A stretch of DNA of 64,000 bases from Limnomonas spitsbergensis (Eukaryota > Chlorophyta > Chlorophyceae > Chlamydomonadales). Shown here in pieces: positions 45,181-57,922 of this stretch (within the stretch, counting starts at the first letter, position 1; each line of letters begins with the position of its first letter). The translations under genes and the position numbers were made by a program. The notes beneath the pieces were generated by a model, which was not told the DNA's origin, did not search any database, and saw only the letters and a program-made list of their open reading frames with translations. The stretch is taken from contig JAYJMM010000110.1 in assembly GCA_037349105.1 (NCBI GenBank), forward strand, positions 434,001 through 498,000, written 5' to 3'.

Positions 45181-46060
45181 GGTTCAACACACTGTTGGTG
45201 GTATTAACTACCAGCACAGTATAGTTGCAGGTAATACTCAACCATGCACCAGTCTCGAGCAGTCCAGCCATGGATATCAAGTAGACTAGCGAAGCGAGGG
45301 CAAGGGCGGGGAGGGAGGCAGGGCCATTGGGGGGGGGGGGGGAGGAGATGGTGGGTCAGCAACACCGGGCTCTCCCCCAACAGTGCCTGTAGCAAAGAGG
45401 GGCTGGGATAGGCCTCCGGGGACTGGCAGGGGGAGGGGCAGGGCTGCAGAGGTGGTGCATGCTGAGGCTGTTGAGTCTGAGTCTGAGGCATGCAGAAGAT
45501 TTTGAGGCTGATGAGGATGGTGTCGAGGACAGAAATGAGATGGGGGGCACTTAAGCCCTAATGAACTTCTACGGTGCTGAAATGAGAGTGGCTGCGGAGG
45601 CTATTCATTTGTTAATGAAAATTTTTATTTTGGCAGGGGGACTTCTTTGGGAGACTGCACGGTCCTGCATCCGTGGACAGGAGTTATGCTGGAAAAAGGC
45701 ACTACAGTTGAACTGCAAATGAACCTGCTTCTATCAGGAGGCGCTTGCCTAATGTGAATGTCACGCATTCAGGGAGAGGCGGTACATTTGAAGGTACAAT
45801 TTAAGGATCAAATGGACATGGCAGCATGGTATAATTCTTGATAAGGCGGTTGTTTCTCCTAAAGAAATAGTTCAAGAACCTGCTGAGGTGGATGCCATCA
45901 GTATGAACAAGTGTAGACATCAGCCCAGTCCCATCCCACATTGGAGTGTCTGGTGCTAGTCCCGGCCTCCAGAGATTCATCCTCGGCCTTGCCTCCATTT
46001 TCTTGTAAAGGAACCTGATGCTGATCATTGCCATGATCATCACAACCATCAGCACGGGCC
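45181..46060. other. Spacer, no gene recognised
   Basis: Contains a short G-run at 45,329-45,343 and a TTTTTATTTTGGCAG acceptor-like string near 45,640. Nothing further can be supported. Confidence 0.35.
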
Positions 46061-46069
46061 CCTGCCGCC

Positions 46070-46104
46070 GCCGCAGCAGCAGCCATATCAACATCAACAA
46101 CAGA

Positions 46105-46140
<36 letters not shown>

Positions 46141-46705
46141 GGCGACAGCAGCATGAGGAGCAGCAGCAGCAACAGGAGCAGCATGAAAAAGGAGCAACAG
46201 CAAAAGGGGCAGCAACAGCAGGAGGAGCAACAGCAACAGGAGGAGCAACAACATGAGCAGCAAGAAACCGGAGCAGCAGCAACAGGAGCAGCATGAGCAA
46301 CAAGAACAGCAGGAAACATGAGCAGTAGCAGCAGCATGAAACAGGAGCGGGATTGCGGCAGCATCAGCAAGTTGCTGCTACTCTTGTTGCTGCCTGCAAC
46401 AGGAGCAGCAGGAGAAACAGGAGCAGCAGCAGCAAGAGGAGCAACAGGAAACATTGACAGCAACAACATGAGCAACAAGAGCAGCAGGAACAGGGGCAAC
46501 ATGAGCAACATGTGCAGCAACAGCAGGAGGAGCAGCAGCAGCAATAGGAGCAGCCGAAGCAACACTAGAAGCAACACCAGAAGCAGGAGCAGAAGCAGGA
46601 GCAGAAGTAGGAGCAGAAGCAGGAGCAGAAGCAGCAACAACAGGAGCAACAACAACAGGAGCAACAACAACAGGAGCAGCAACAGCAGAAGCAACAGCAG
46701 AAGCA
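46070..46705. repeat. Imperfect AGC/AAC/AGG trinucleotide repeat
   Basis: Long interrupted AGC-type microsatellite (AGCAGCAGC, CAACAGGAGCAG, AGGAGCAGAAGC blocks). It yields spurious Ser/Arg-rich ORFs on the plus strand and poly-Leu ORFs on the minus strand. Confidence 0.92.
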
Positions 46706-48140
46706 TCATGCTCTTCTTGACACCATTCTACGATTCATCTTTCCCCTCCTCTCCCCGCCTTCATTCTCATCTCCCCTACCCCTCTTCACTATCTTCCTCT
46801 CCACCCTCGCCCTCAGTCCCTACCTTCCGTGCGGGTGAGCAGGTCATGACGATCTTGCTACCCGCAGCTGACGCTGCCAGCATGGACCTGAACAACGTGT
46901 TGTCGTCATCCACCGTCAAATACCCTCAGCGATCCACAGGGCCATCCACAGGGCAGGCGGGCCACACTGAAAGCCTGGAGGGGCAGGAAGAGTGCGTGGG
47001 GAAGAGTGATGACTAGGGCATACATCCGGGATAATCACGCATGCATGCACCCACCCACCCGTGCTCAATCACAAGCAAAGTGCAGTCAGGTTTGAGTCTC
47101 TGGGAACGAGAGGAGGGAGGGGGGGGGGCAGGGAAGGGACGCCGGGCCCAGCGCCGGGGGAAATGGGCCGAAGGCCCATTTCTCCCGGTGAGCCAGCGAA
47201 CCCCTTTCCGGCAAACCCCGACGAAAATGGGGGTTTGGCTGACTACGCCTCTGGCGTCAGTCGGGGGTATTTTAAATTCTCCCACAGTCTCCCCGGCAAG
47301 AACTTTCCTCGAAATGACTGACATACCGGTAACCGAGTGCTGTCTATAGCAGCATAAAGGGATCCACACCTGCCATTTTTGTCCGTCCGTCCGTCCCGTC
47401 TGTTCCAACTACCGAATCGCCTAAAAGTCACGCACCCGTCTCTTGACGCCTGAGCCTGCTTGGCATGTCTAAAGCTGTAAATCGTAGCACTGCGCTTTCT
47501 GATGGTATTTTGCAAGCGTGTCGTTGCTCCATATCCAAAGTCGACTTTCGGTCGGGGCACGCTTACGCCCATTACTGGGAATCGCTCGCAAGAAAAGCAA
47601 AGATTCCTTCAATTGATAAAGGATCATGTCTACATCCTAGGTCACAAATCTCACTCCATGTGGGTCTCTATCTGGGGCTCTGGGGCTCGCTTGCTTAGGG
47701 CTCGTTCGGAAACCAAGTATTGATCCGTCCATTTGCGAATGCCTGTCAAGCTTGGATAGCTTCGTTGCCCTGCCTGTGCGCCAGTCCCACCTTCGCAGAC
47801 GTCTGTCAGTGTGCGTGGCTGGTCGGTAGTCTAGTACCGGTACATATATACATACCGGTACGTTAAGGTCACCCTAAAAATGCATGGCCATGCGGTATTG
47901 GCCATGTTCATTTCAATGTGCGCAACCGATATACTACGATTGACAGGCTGCTGGGCAGATACCACAAGGCCTAACAGTAAGAGAGAACAAATCGATTAAT
48001 TTCGTTTTGTTTTGAAGTGTGAAAAAAAAATCCACACTGCTGGCCACTTTTCGAGCCCCGGCCGGTTTGGGCCGGCCAAAAAACACCCTTCCCGGCAAAA
48101 ACCGGCAACTTGGCTACCCCCGGCCCTTCCCTGGGGGGGT
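46706..48140. other. Spacer with hairpins and tetranucleotide repeat
   Basis: 46,860-47,016 could be a short exon (after CTACCCGCAG: ADAASMDLNNVLSSSTV) but has no family match. 47,162-47,182 has a hairpin AAATGGGCC/GGCCCATTT. 47,378-47,392 has GTCC repeats, resembling in complement the GACA run at 40.7 kb, so both may be ends of one repeat family. 47,830-47,860 is rich in TACCGGTA. Confidence 0.35.
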
Positions 48141-48149
48141 AAAATCTGA

Positions 48150-48650
48150 CTGCTCCTTCACTCCCCTCTCCTCCCTGTTCCCTGCCCTCCATACCCACCT
48201 GACACACTCAGTGTTCCCTCCCGGCCCTGTTCCTACACTGTCTCACTCCTTCACTCCCCTCTCCCCCCTGTTCCCTGCCCTCCATACCCACCTAACACAC
48301 TCAGTGTTCCCGCCCGGCAATGTTCCTACACTGTCCCACTCCTTCACTCCCCTCTCCCCCCTGTTCCCTGCCCTCCATACCCACCTAACACACTCGGTGT
48401 TCCCCCCTGGCCCTGTTCCTTCACTGTCCCACTCCTTCACTCCCCTCTCCCCCCTGTTCCCTGCCCTCCATACCCACCTAACACACTCAGTGTTCCCTCC
48501 CGGCCCTGTTCCTACACTGTCCCACTCCTTCACTCCCCTCTCCCCCCTGTTCCCTGCCCTCCATACCCACCTTACACACTCGGTGTTCCCCCCTGGCCCT
48601 GTTCCTACACTGTCCCACTCCTTCACTCCCCTCATCCCCCTGTTCCCCAC
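48150..48650. repeat. 93-bp tandem repeat, about six units
   Basis: Units start near 48,153, 48,246, 48,339, 48,432, 48,525 and 48,618, with shared CTCCTTCACTCCCCTC, CTGCCCTCCATACCCACCT and ACACACTC[A/G]GTGTTCCC. 93 is divisible by three, giving open frames on both strands; no gene is implied. Confidence 0.92.
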
Positions 48651-48899
48651 GCACTGCCCTGCTCCCTTCCCTCTAAACCCACCTGATGCGCTCAGCGTTC
48701 CTGCCTGGCTCTGTTTCTTCGCTGTCCCGCCGCTCCCGTAAGCCTCTGCACAGATCCGCAGCGATGAACATGCAGCATGCCCCTCCCTGTCTGGCTATGC
48801 TCCCCAGATATCCAAGTCCAACTTCTCCACCGCACCCGGTTCCACAATTCGGACGATTGTTCCTACAAAGGCATGCAAGTCAATGTTCATTTACGATGC

Positions 48900-49590
48900 C
48901 TTGACCGCCATGTCGCTACACCACAGGCTACAGCCCTTGGGCACTGCTGGGACAAGCTTGGGCCAAAAACCAGACGTTGGTCGTGATTGGACCCTATCGG
49001 CCCACTTGTGGCTTGTCCCCGAAATGTGGTCTGCTGGCATGCACTGAAAATAAAAGTAAAGGAGGAAAACCCATACCCTCATAGAAAGTGCACCTCCTCA
49101 TAGACCATTGCATTTCCTCATGTTACATTGAGGCCTCCCACTTGAGACATCAAGTACTTAACGTTAAGTAAAAAGAGGTCTCTTAGTACCTGTATTGAGA
49201 ATTTGAGGCCTCAAACGCAGGACATCAGTGAAGTATGGTTTAATAGTGAGGTGAAACCCGGTACAGTAGCTGGATTCGTGTTATACATGCCTTACCTCAA
49301 CACCGTGCCGTTAGTTTGGTACCCAGCCGGCTAAGAAATAGGCACCTGAGCCCAGTATATTGAGAGGTCCCTCCCTTTCACTGACCAGCAGGTCATGCTA
49401 TCCACCACACCAGTGTATCCAGCCTTGCTCCCAAGAACTACCCGCCATGCACGTGTACTGCGCCCTGCTCCCAACACCTGGAGGGGCACACTTTCTTTGT
49501 CAGGGCGCTTCATCTATAATTCAGCTGCATCAAAGCCTGCGATTGGAGTGGCCTGGTGTAGCAAGCGTTGCTGCTTGGACTTTTGGTAAC
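48900..49590 (+). repeat. Two dispersed repeat copies with unremarkable spacer
   Basis: 48,920-49,010 (CACAGGCTACAGCCCTTGGG, ATTGGACCCTATCGGCC) and 49,500-49,590 (TATAATTCAGCTGCATCAA, TGGTGTAGCAAGCGTTGCTG) are partial family members. The sequence between has no recognised gene. Confidence 0.5.
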
Positions 49591-49879
49591 ATGCCGTGCA
49601 AGGTTCTGTTCCTAACAGCTCAGGGATGGCCGCACAACACCCCCCACGGCCTGCCAGAGGTAGAGAACTAGTGCACACCTGAATGTTTGCCAATGACACA
49701 GAGGGGGTCAGATGGGAGCAAAGTCAAGGCTTCATCCCTATATGACCATTCTTGGCTCACCAACGCCAAGTAAACGCATTGGTCAGGTGCGCACTTGAAT
49801 AGACACTTGTGTGCGGGGCCAGGTTATGGAATGCCTCATGGATTATAAGGTACTTGGGTGGGGCGTCCTTGGAGCCAAC

Positions 49880-50320
49880 ATGGTGGAGCCAACGTGAGAT
49901 CTGCATGGAGCTTGCATGGGATCTGCATGGCCCTGGCATGAGATCTGCATGGGGCCTGCATGAGATCAGCATGGGACCTGCGTGATCTGCACAGAGCTTG
50001 CATGGGATCTGCATGGGGCCTGCATGAGATCTGCATTGGGCCTGCATGAGATCTGCGTTGGGCCTGCATGAGATCTGCACAGAGTTTGCATGGGATCTGC
50101 ATGGCCCTGCCATGAGATCTGCTGTGGGCCTGCATGAGATCTGCAATGGGCCTGCATGGGACCAGCGTTGGGCCTGCATGGGATCTGCTTTGGGCCTACA
50201 TGGGATCTGCATTGGGCCTGCATGAGATCTGCGTTGGGCCTGCATGGGATCTGCGTTGGGCCTGCATGTGATCTGCATGAGATCTACATTGAGCTTGCGC
50301 AAGATCTGCATGAGGCCTAC
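49880..50320. repeat. 22-bp minisatellite (GCCTGCATGAGATCTGC)
   Basis: About 19 units of GCCTGCATG[A/G]GATCTGC followed by NNTGG. On the minus strand three units encode a 22-residue period rich in CRPN and HAGPMQI. It lies about 180 bp beyond the 3' hairpin of H2A copy 2. Confidence 0.92.
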
Positions 50321-50500
50321 CAGTTCATGGTTCCAGAGCCACAGGATGCTGGATGTAAAACAGTGCGGGAACATCTTCATGATGTGGAAAGGGCACCCAA
50401 CGGGACTCTTAGGCGCCCACAATCTAGGCTTTGGTGCATATGCATTACCAGCAGGAGTGGTCTTTTGTCTGACACGCAATATGTATAGCAAGAATGTGAT

Positions 50501-50516
50501 GGTGTTGAAAAACACC
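50501..50516 (-). terminator. Histone 3' palindrome of H2A copy 2
   Basis: GGTGTTTTTCAACACC on the gene strand. The sequence between hairpin and stop is nearly identical to copy 1 apart from three extra bases. Confidence 0.92.
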
Positions 50517-50557
50517 GGTTTTGTTGTCGTTTGTAAGGTCATCAGGGTTGTGGACAT

Positions 50558-50968
50558 TTAAACCTCGGCAGACTCCCCATCCTTCTTGCTCTTCTTCGGC
50601 AGCAGGACAGAGTGAATGTTGGGCAGGACACCACCGGATGCGATGGTGACGGTGCCCAGCAGCTTGCTCAGCTCCTCATCGTTGCGGATGGCCAGCTGAA
50701 TGTGGCGGGGGACGATGCGGTTCTTCTTGTTGTCACGGGCAGCGTTGCCAGCGAGCTCCAGCACCTCAGCAGCGATGTACTCGAGCACTGCGGCGAGGTA
50801 GACCGGGGCGCCGGCCCCAATGCGCTCGGCGTATTTGCCCTTCTTCAGGTAGCGAGCGACGCGACCCACTGGGAACTGCAGGCCGGCCTTGGCGCTGCGC
50901 GACACGGCCTTCTTGCCTCCTGCAGCCTTGCCGCGACCACCACCAGCGGATGCTGTCTTTCCTGCCAT
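50558..50968 (-). CDS. H2A: Histone H2A, copy 2
   Basis: 136 residues, the same protein as 31725-32135 with only a few silent base changes. The promoter and 3' flank are also nearly identical, pointing to recent duplication or gene conversion. The start Met is the [11 protein letters not shown] one; the 48 upstream codons that stay open are promoter sequence copied with the gene. Confidence 0.98.
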   Translation of the reverse strand: MAGKTASAGGGRGKAAGGKKAVSRSAKAGLQFPVGRVARYLKKGKYAERIGAGAPVYLAAVLEYIAAEVLELAGNAARDNKKNRIVPRHIQLAIRNDEELSKLLGTVTIASGGVLPNIHSVLLPKKSKKDGESAEV

Positions 50969-51209
50969 GTAATCGAATTGGGAGAGGTGAGGGCGTAGGG
51001 AACAAATTAAGAGATTGTAATTATCATCTGCCACAGGCTGTTTAAATAGACGGGTCGAAGGCCGGATCAGCAGGCCAGCTGTCGGGGCCTGCTGATCCGG
51101 TCGTCGGAACATTTAACACTACTTAAATGTGTCGCGAACGATGAACCATACAACGTCTCCACCCGTAGAAAGTCATCTTCAATTTTTCCGTATCCCTCCA
51201 GTCACCAGA
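50969..51209. promoter_or_regulatory. Divergent H2A/H2B promoter, pair 2
   Basis: The 15-bp inverted repeat is fully conserved (51062-51076 and 51086-51100 around AGCTGTCGG). The H2A TATTTAAA box is kept. Near the H2B side (about 51,130-51,190) the sequence departs from pair 1. Confidence 0.8.
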
Positions 51210-51593
51210 ATGGCACCCAAGGCACCCGCTGAGAATAAGTCGGTTGAGAAGAAGGTCGCGAAGAAGGTCGCTGTTAAGAGCGTCGATGGCAAGAAGACGA
51301 AGAAATCCGGCAAGGCAGTGGAGTCCTACAAGATTTACCTGTACAAAGTGCTGAAGCAGGTCCACCCCGACACTGGCGTCTCCTCCAAGGCCATGAGCAT
51401 CCTCATCTCCCTCATGAACGACATGTTTGACAAGATCGCCACCGAGGCTGCACGCCTGGCCCGCTACACCAAGAAGCCCACAATGACCTCCCGTGAGATC
51501 CAGACCGCTGTCCGACTGGTCCTGCCTGGAGAGCTCTCCAAGCATGCAGTCTCTGAGGGCACCAAGGCTGTTACCAAGTTCACCTCAGCCTAA
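51210..51593 (+). CDS. H2B: Histone H2B, copy 2
   Basis: 127 residues. The start is [19 protein letters not shown]; the frame is open 27 codons further upstream, but homology with copy 1 begins at this Met. Differs from copy 1 mainly in the tail. The histone fold and the [15 protein letters not shown] end are intact. Confidence 0.98.
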   Translation: MAPKAPAENKSVEKKVAKKVAVKSVDGKKTKKSGKAVESYKIYLYKVLKQVHPDTGVSSKAMSILISLMNDMFDKIATEAARLARYTKKPTMTSREIQTAVRLVLPGELSKHAVSEGTKAVTKFTSA

Positions 51594-51635
51594 GCAGCTC
51601 ACAGGCTCTATCAGAAGGTCTCATCGAACTAAACC

Positions 51636-51651
51636 GGTGTTTTTCAACACC
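51636..51651 (+). terminator. Histone 3' palindrome of H2B copy 2
   Basis: GGTGTTTTTCAACACC, 42 bp past the stop. Confidence 0.92.
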
Positions 51652-51779
51652 ACCAACCTTAATGTGCCATCTCGCTTGTAATTGCAATTTTGCTGGTGGA
51701 TTAAGACTATTATATAAGATTTTGTGCCTCTACCTTATCTGAATCTTATACAGTCCGGCGGGCATGACACTTTATTTTG

Positions 51780-53990
51780 AGACGAATGATAAATGATGCT
51801 ATCTGTCATGCTCAAGAGTTCGGCCCCAAAACAATGACCCCCCCTGTGCAAGCAAACAACACATGACGACAGATGATAGACATAGGCACAAACCCCAAAC
51901 CATACGTAGTGCAGAGGATAAGACCCAATCACAAAACATGACGGGGGCTCAAAGAAAATAATTATGGCAGAGCACCACTTACAAATGAGGAAGGTATGGG
52001 ACAGTATCCAAGTGAAATGTATTAACAAACCAGTGATGGGTACCGGTATGTGGAATTTTGGTTAGTAAAAGTTGCTGTTTCTTGCTTAATAAAAACCGTC
52101 AGATACAGCATGCCAAGGGGGTACTGGAGGGGGGATACATGTCAATGATGTTACACCTCTGGGCCCTGCTCAAAAAAGGGGAAAAGTGGAAATATGGTGA
52201 AGGACAAAACAAAAGACTGGAAAAGACAGACGAAGGATGTTCCATCCTCTGAAAACGTCTACGCCTCAACAATATCCACACAAGCCAGGGCATCCTTCCC
52301 AAGCCTGCCCTTGCCTGCCCCAGTACAAATCGAAGAAGGCTCTAGCACCGTTCAGAGGACCTACCCATCCATGCTCCCCAAGTTGATCCTGCACGCTAGG
52401 GCATTGAAAGCATGCATGCAACGCGTCGTCCACATGCTCGCCGTCTCCCCTAGTCCAACATCCCTGGCAGCACCGTCTGTCACACTGCCGACCACTACGC
52501 CGTCCTCTAGCGTCAGCCGTGATGACGGCGCCGAGCTGCAGCCTTAAGTTTGTGCGTACGCAAGCTCACTCCCTTCGACTGGTGCAGCTCTGGCCTGCGC
52601 CAGCACGGCGCCCTCTGTAGACTGAAACCAGGTTCGGCAACAGGCATGTGGTCAGTGGCAGGATCTCTGGGGTCCCCCTGCGCCCGCTGGTAGGCTGCAT
52701 CAACTAACGCTAGCACCTCTGTGACAGGTAGCGGCTGCAGGTCAGTCGCTGTCTGACGCAGTTAAGGGACGGCTGATCCCAGCTCCAGCTCCTCCAAGGC
52801 ACCTAGCAATTCCCTGCACCAATTGCGCCCTGAAGTGCCATGCCTGACAGCGAGCTGCATGTCGGCCGCCATGGCTGCCGCCCTGAGTGGACTGTCTTGC
52901 TGTGCTGCTGGTGCGACCGCTGCGTATTAGAAGCGAAGTACATGCTGCCACCAACTTCGCTGTAACGGCTGGATCTGCTCCCTCCTGACCCCCCAGCTGG
53001 CAGCGGACGCAGGTAGCCCTGCAGCCTGGAGGAATGCGCTGATGCTGGAGGAATGTGGACTGCATCCTGCTGTAGAGGCAATGCCGCGGCCTAAGGTGAT
53101 CGGTGGCGCACACCATACCATCGTAGTTGGCCGCAGGCGCTGCATAGACAGACGCCAACCGGATGCATTTAGGCAGGTGATGCCTGAGGTGCACCTTGGC
53201 GGCCTTGCGGCGGACACGCTGCAACGCAGCTTCCAAAGGCACCTCTGACCTCTCTACCTTGCATGGCCTTCCTCATGCTGCCGCTCTCGTGCTGAATGAT
53301 GCCCAAGAACTTGAAATCCTGGACACGCTTCAGCAGTTCAGCAGTATCTTATCGGGGCCATACAAGCAAGGATGGGCTGATTGCCAGCGCTGCGCAGCTA
53401 GGCGGCTGCCGAACTCCAATATCTCTGTCTTGCTGACGCTGACCTGGAGCTGCTTGACCAGCGCATAATCATGCATGGCATCTAGCATGCGCTGCAGCCC
53501 TGCCGGGCTGCTGGCTAGCAGGATGAGATCATCCGCATATGAGGCACCTGAGTCTTCGCCCCGCCCCCAGCGCAATGCCCTCTGCTGGGCACTGGGCTGC
53601 GCTCTTGCCCGGTAGATCGCTGATATAGAGACTGAGGAGAGGGGGGCTGAGTGGGCATCCCTGCTTGATACCGCAGGTTCAAGGCACAGGGCCAGTGCGT
53701 TTATGGCTGTCTGTGAGCATGTAGACTGCACCTTTGTAGAGCGCATGCGGGAGAAGTGCGGTCAAAGCAAGAGGCTAGCTGATCGGCTCCCATATCCTCA
53801 TGCTGTGTGCTGACAGGGGACAGGCTGGGCTGTGGCGCCGTGGCAGAGGGGGACGAGATGGCGGTGAAGTGCTGCCGAAGGTGAGCCTCCCACCTCTGGG
53901 AGGAGACAGCAGTAGTGGGGCACGCATGCCGCCTGTCTCGGGGATACGTGTGAATGTGCTCACTGCACCAGCGTGTATACAATTATTATC
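51780..53990 (-). mobile_element. LINE (non-LTR retrotransposon) remnant with reverse-transcriptase fragment
   Basis: Minus strand, 5' to 3' by decreasing coordinate: RWEAHLRQHFTAI near 53,890; the reverse-transcriptase palm with SYADDLILLASSPAGLQRM (YADD catalytic motif) and LQVSVSKTEILEFG near 53,400-53,560; VYAAPAANYDGMVCAT near 53,110; a C-terminal part about 52,260-52,600; then the 3' UTR down to about 51,800. Frameshifts and stops interrupt it, so it is inactive. Gapped relatives follow H2B copy 1. Confidence 0.85.
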
Positions 53991-54200
53991 CCATAATATT
54001 TCCATTTGGGGGCATCCCCAGCAATTTTGGGGGGGAGGGGTGGGTGCCTGGGTGGAGGCTGTTGGATGGTGGCCACCATGGTGATTCCTTCCGAGCCCCA
54101 CAACCTGGGAGGCCCCTTAACATTCACCATTGTGGGGGAAAGGGCCAAAGGTATGGTGCCAGGCAGGGCATGGGGAACAATTTGACATTTTGAATTGGAA
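53955..54200. repeat. Second dispersed element shared with 34.3-34.5 kb
   Basis: GTATACAATTATTATCCCAT, TTCCATTTGGGGGCATCCC and GGAGGCTGTTGG also occur at about 34,340-34,525 (GCATACAATTCTTATCCCAG, TTCATTTGGGGGCATCCC, GGAGGCTGTTGG). Identity unknown. Confidence 0.55.
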
Positions 54201-54476
54201 CACCCCCCTGCGTAGATGAAGCGTCCCAAGCAGGTTGCGACAGCATCCGCATCCGTCTGCAATTAAAGTGCAGTATCCTAGCAGTGAACCGTCCTGTCTC
54301 TCCCGCCAGTTCGCACCAACCGTCTTGTGTGTTGGGGCGATTCTGATTCACCCGCGATCTTCCACACTTCGAGCACTTTTGGGGCATTCAAAAGCCGCTC
54401 GATTCGACAGCATCAGCATCTCCCATTCTCGCAGCACTCGAATTTCCTTCTTTGTCAGTATCTTTTACCACTCGAT

Positions 54477-55959
54477 ATGTCTGCCCTCATGAAGAAGCAG
54501 GCTATGTCCACCGTGTCGAGGCGCTCCACTGTCATGGTGCAGGCTGCCAAGAAGACCGTTTCCAAGAAGGTCGCTTCGTCCGATTCTATGGTGAGGCCTA
54601 CGCTCAGTCGATGTAGTCCTAATCACATAAACATCGTCACTTATAAGTAGCATTGCTTTGAGGAATCCTTGCTCCAGCAACCATACATCTATCTGAACCG
54701 CCTGATCCCACTTGCCCCTGCCACCTCGTCAGCCCAGGCCCCAGTAATATCCCTGCAGTCCATGTCCTGTATATTAACTACCATTCGAATGGCTTGTAAG
54801 GGTCTTATTTTCGGCATGCCCACAGCCGAGTGGGAGGCACATAATAAAACCAGTCCATGCCCCAGCACCTGTCCTAGTACCGTACCGATAGCACTCCTGT
54901 TACACTGATGACTTCCAGCTGACACCGTGCCATTGATTTTATGATTCATGCCCCAGGGCGAACCAGTGGTATCTCTCCTCTTTCTGAATCGCCAAGTTGC
55001 CCCCTCTCTCTTTCTTAGTGGTACGGCCCCGAGCGGTCCCTGTTTCTGGGCCCCTTCACCGCCTCTCCCTCGTACCTGACCGGAGAGTTTCCCGGAGACT
55101 ACGGCTGGGTAAGTGCTCGGCTACCATGGGTGACATGCATACGCATCAATCAGGGCACCTGGTCGAAGCTGCCCCATGCACATTTGCAAGAGTACAGCAA
55201 GCGCATGCCGTCCCTCCATCCCCTCAATCTGGATGATAAATGAGCTATTGCATTCCGGTGATATCCTGACTCTGTTTTCATCCATGTCAATTACCTAGGT
55301 AGTACCGGTACTGCTCACTGCACATGCTACTCTGCCATGTCACATGTTGTCCAAGTCTTGTGGTCTGAAATCTCATTCCCATCCCTTCCCCTTCGTAGGA
55401 CACAGCTGGTCTATCTGCCGACCCCGAGACCTTCTCTAGGTACCGCACCACTGAGGTCATCCATGCCCGCTGGGCCATGCTTGGCGCCCTTGGCTGCCTC
55501 GTCCCCGAGCTGGACCAGTCCCCCAACGCCCAGCCCGTCTGGTTCAAGGCTGGTGCCCAGATCTTCGCTGATGGTGGCCTTGACTACCTGGGCCAGTCCA
55601 GCCTGATCCACGCCCAGTCCATCGTTGCCATCGTGGCCTGCCAGGTCATCCTGATGGGACAGGCTGAGGCCTTCCGCGCTGGTGGTGCTGCCGAGTCTGT
55701 TGGCCTTGAAGATTTGGACACCCTGTACCCCGGTGGCCCCTTCGACCCCTTGGGCCTGGCTGACGACCCCGACACCTTCGCTGAGCTGAAGGTCAAGGAG
55801 ATCAAGAACGGACGCCTGGCCATGTTCTCCATGCTGGGCTTCTACGTGCAGGCCATCGTGACCGGAAAGGGCCCCCTTGAGAACCTGACCACCCACCTGG
55901 CTGACCCCGTTGCCAACAACGCCTTCATCTACGCCACCAAGTTCACCCCCAGCGCATAA
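54477..55959 (+). CDS. Lhcb: Light-harvesting chlorophyll a/b-binding protein (LHCII, Lhcb type), three exons
   Basis: Exons 54477-54590, 55019-55108 and 55399-55959, all phase 0 (254 aa). Plastid-targeted thylakoid antenna protein of photosystem II. The transit-like N-terminus is rich in Lys, Ser and Val ([18 protein letters not shown]). WYGPER matches the LHCII trimerisation motif, then [20 protein letters not shown]. Helix 1 has [15 protein letters not shown] (Glu about 87, His about 90, Arg about 92, pigment and ion-pair residues). Helix 3 has [15 protein letters not shown] (Glu about 202, Asn about 205, Arg about 207), followed by GKGPLENL. Splice sites are ATG|GTGAGG, CTTAG, GG|GTAAGT and CGTAG. 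The introns (428 and 290 bp) are plain, with no exon-edge repeats, in contrast to the lipase and kinase genes. TGTAAC at about 56,144 may be the algal poly(A) signal. Confidence 0.96.
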
Positions 55960-56839
55960 ATTGTGCCATCCTGGACATTTTCTTAGCCTATTAGTATCTC
56001 ATACAATTAACGGGTATCTGATCTCAGGTAGCAAGTGCTGCAGCTTGAAATCATATCGTGGACTCATAGCAAGGGCATAGTTCTAGCCATATGGACTGAA
56101 ATTTAGTATTTATTTTCTTTCATCCATAGGTTTTACACATGTTTGTAACATATGAAAAAACAAATGCCTCACTTCTCTTGCCGCTCCGAGTCCTCACTTC
56201 TCATGCTGGCCAATGTCGGTCTCCACTACCTTCATATTGAACCACATATCTACTTTGGCAACCATCCAGCTAGCAACCACTTAGCAGGCGAATAGCATCC
56301 AGGGGAGCTAGCAACCGACCAACCTGCACTGCCTCCTCTAGATCCAGCTACTGGCCACACAAAATAATTTGATATGAGACTGAAGACAGTGTTTTCGACA
56401 GGCTGTGTGGATGCGACAATGGATTAACTGTGGAACAAGTATTTTCAAATCTGCCATCATCATGTCTTGCATCGGGCGTTACCGAATAATAGTGACAATA
56501 CAGAATCAGAGATGATTTTCGGCAGGCTGACGGGCAGCTACCATTCCACCTTTCGGCCGATGACAAATTTACCGGCCAACCACCAGTGCATCATGGCTTG
56601 CAGCAACAGCATTCCTCGAATGTACGCTATGATGAGTCTAAAGAACTTACAAATGCCGTAGGCTGTGGATGCTGCTGCCGTGATAGCCCAGATCCAGACA
56701 TGGGCACAACAAAGTGTGATCATATTATATAAAATAATTGACAATCAGAGGACATCTTCAGGTTGGTTAAAGGCAGCAGCACCAATCATGATGCTATTTC
56801 TTCACTACAACGCAGCAAGAGTTTCAGTTATCAATTGGT
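55960..56839. other. Spacer between the LHCII gene and H3 copy 2
   Basis: 3' UTR of the LHCII gene, then sequence without recognised genes or strong repeats. Confidence 0.5.
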
Positions 56840-56855
56840 GGTGTTGAAAAACACC
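56840..56855 (-). terminator. Histone 3' palindrome of H3 copy 2
   Basis: GGTGTTTTTCAACACC on the gene strand. Confidence 0.92.
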
Positions 56856-56899
56856 GGTTTGATGGATTGGGGACAAGAGAAGGAGGTGGAAGTGGAGGA

Positions 56900-57861
<962 letters not shown>

Positions 57862-57906
57862 GCAATCAGAGACACTTTTGCTCTATCATACTCCTCACCG
57901 ACAACC

Positions 57907-57922
57907 GGTGTTTTTAAACACC
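57907..57922 (+). terminator. Variant histone 3' palindrome of H4 copy 2
   Basis: Reads GGTGTTTTTAAACACC: the loop-side C of the other seven hairpins is A here, which extends the stem to seven pairs and shortens the loop to two bases. Confidence 0.85.

Noticed and set aside
45801..46709. Poly-leucine ORF on the minus strand and Ser/Arg-rich ORF on the plus strand
   Set aside because: Both are translations of an interrupted AGC/CTG trinucleotide repeat with no domain outside it.
48243..48650. Repeat protein encoded by the 93-bp tandem repeat
   Set aside because: Open frames follow from a repeat length divisible by three; no flanking exon or start context supports translation.
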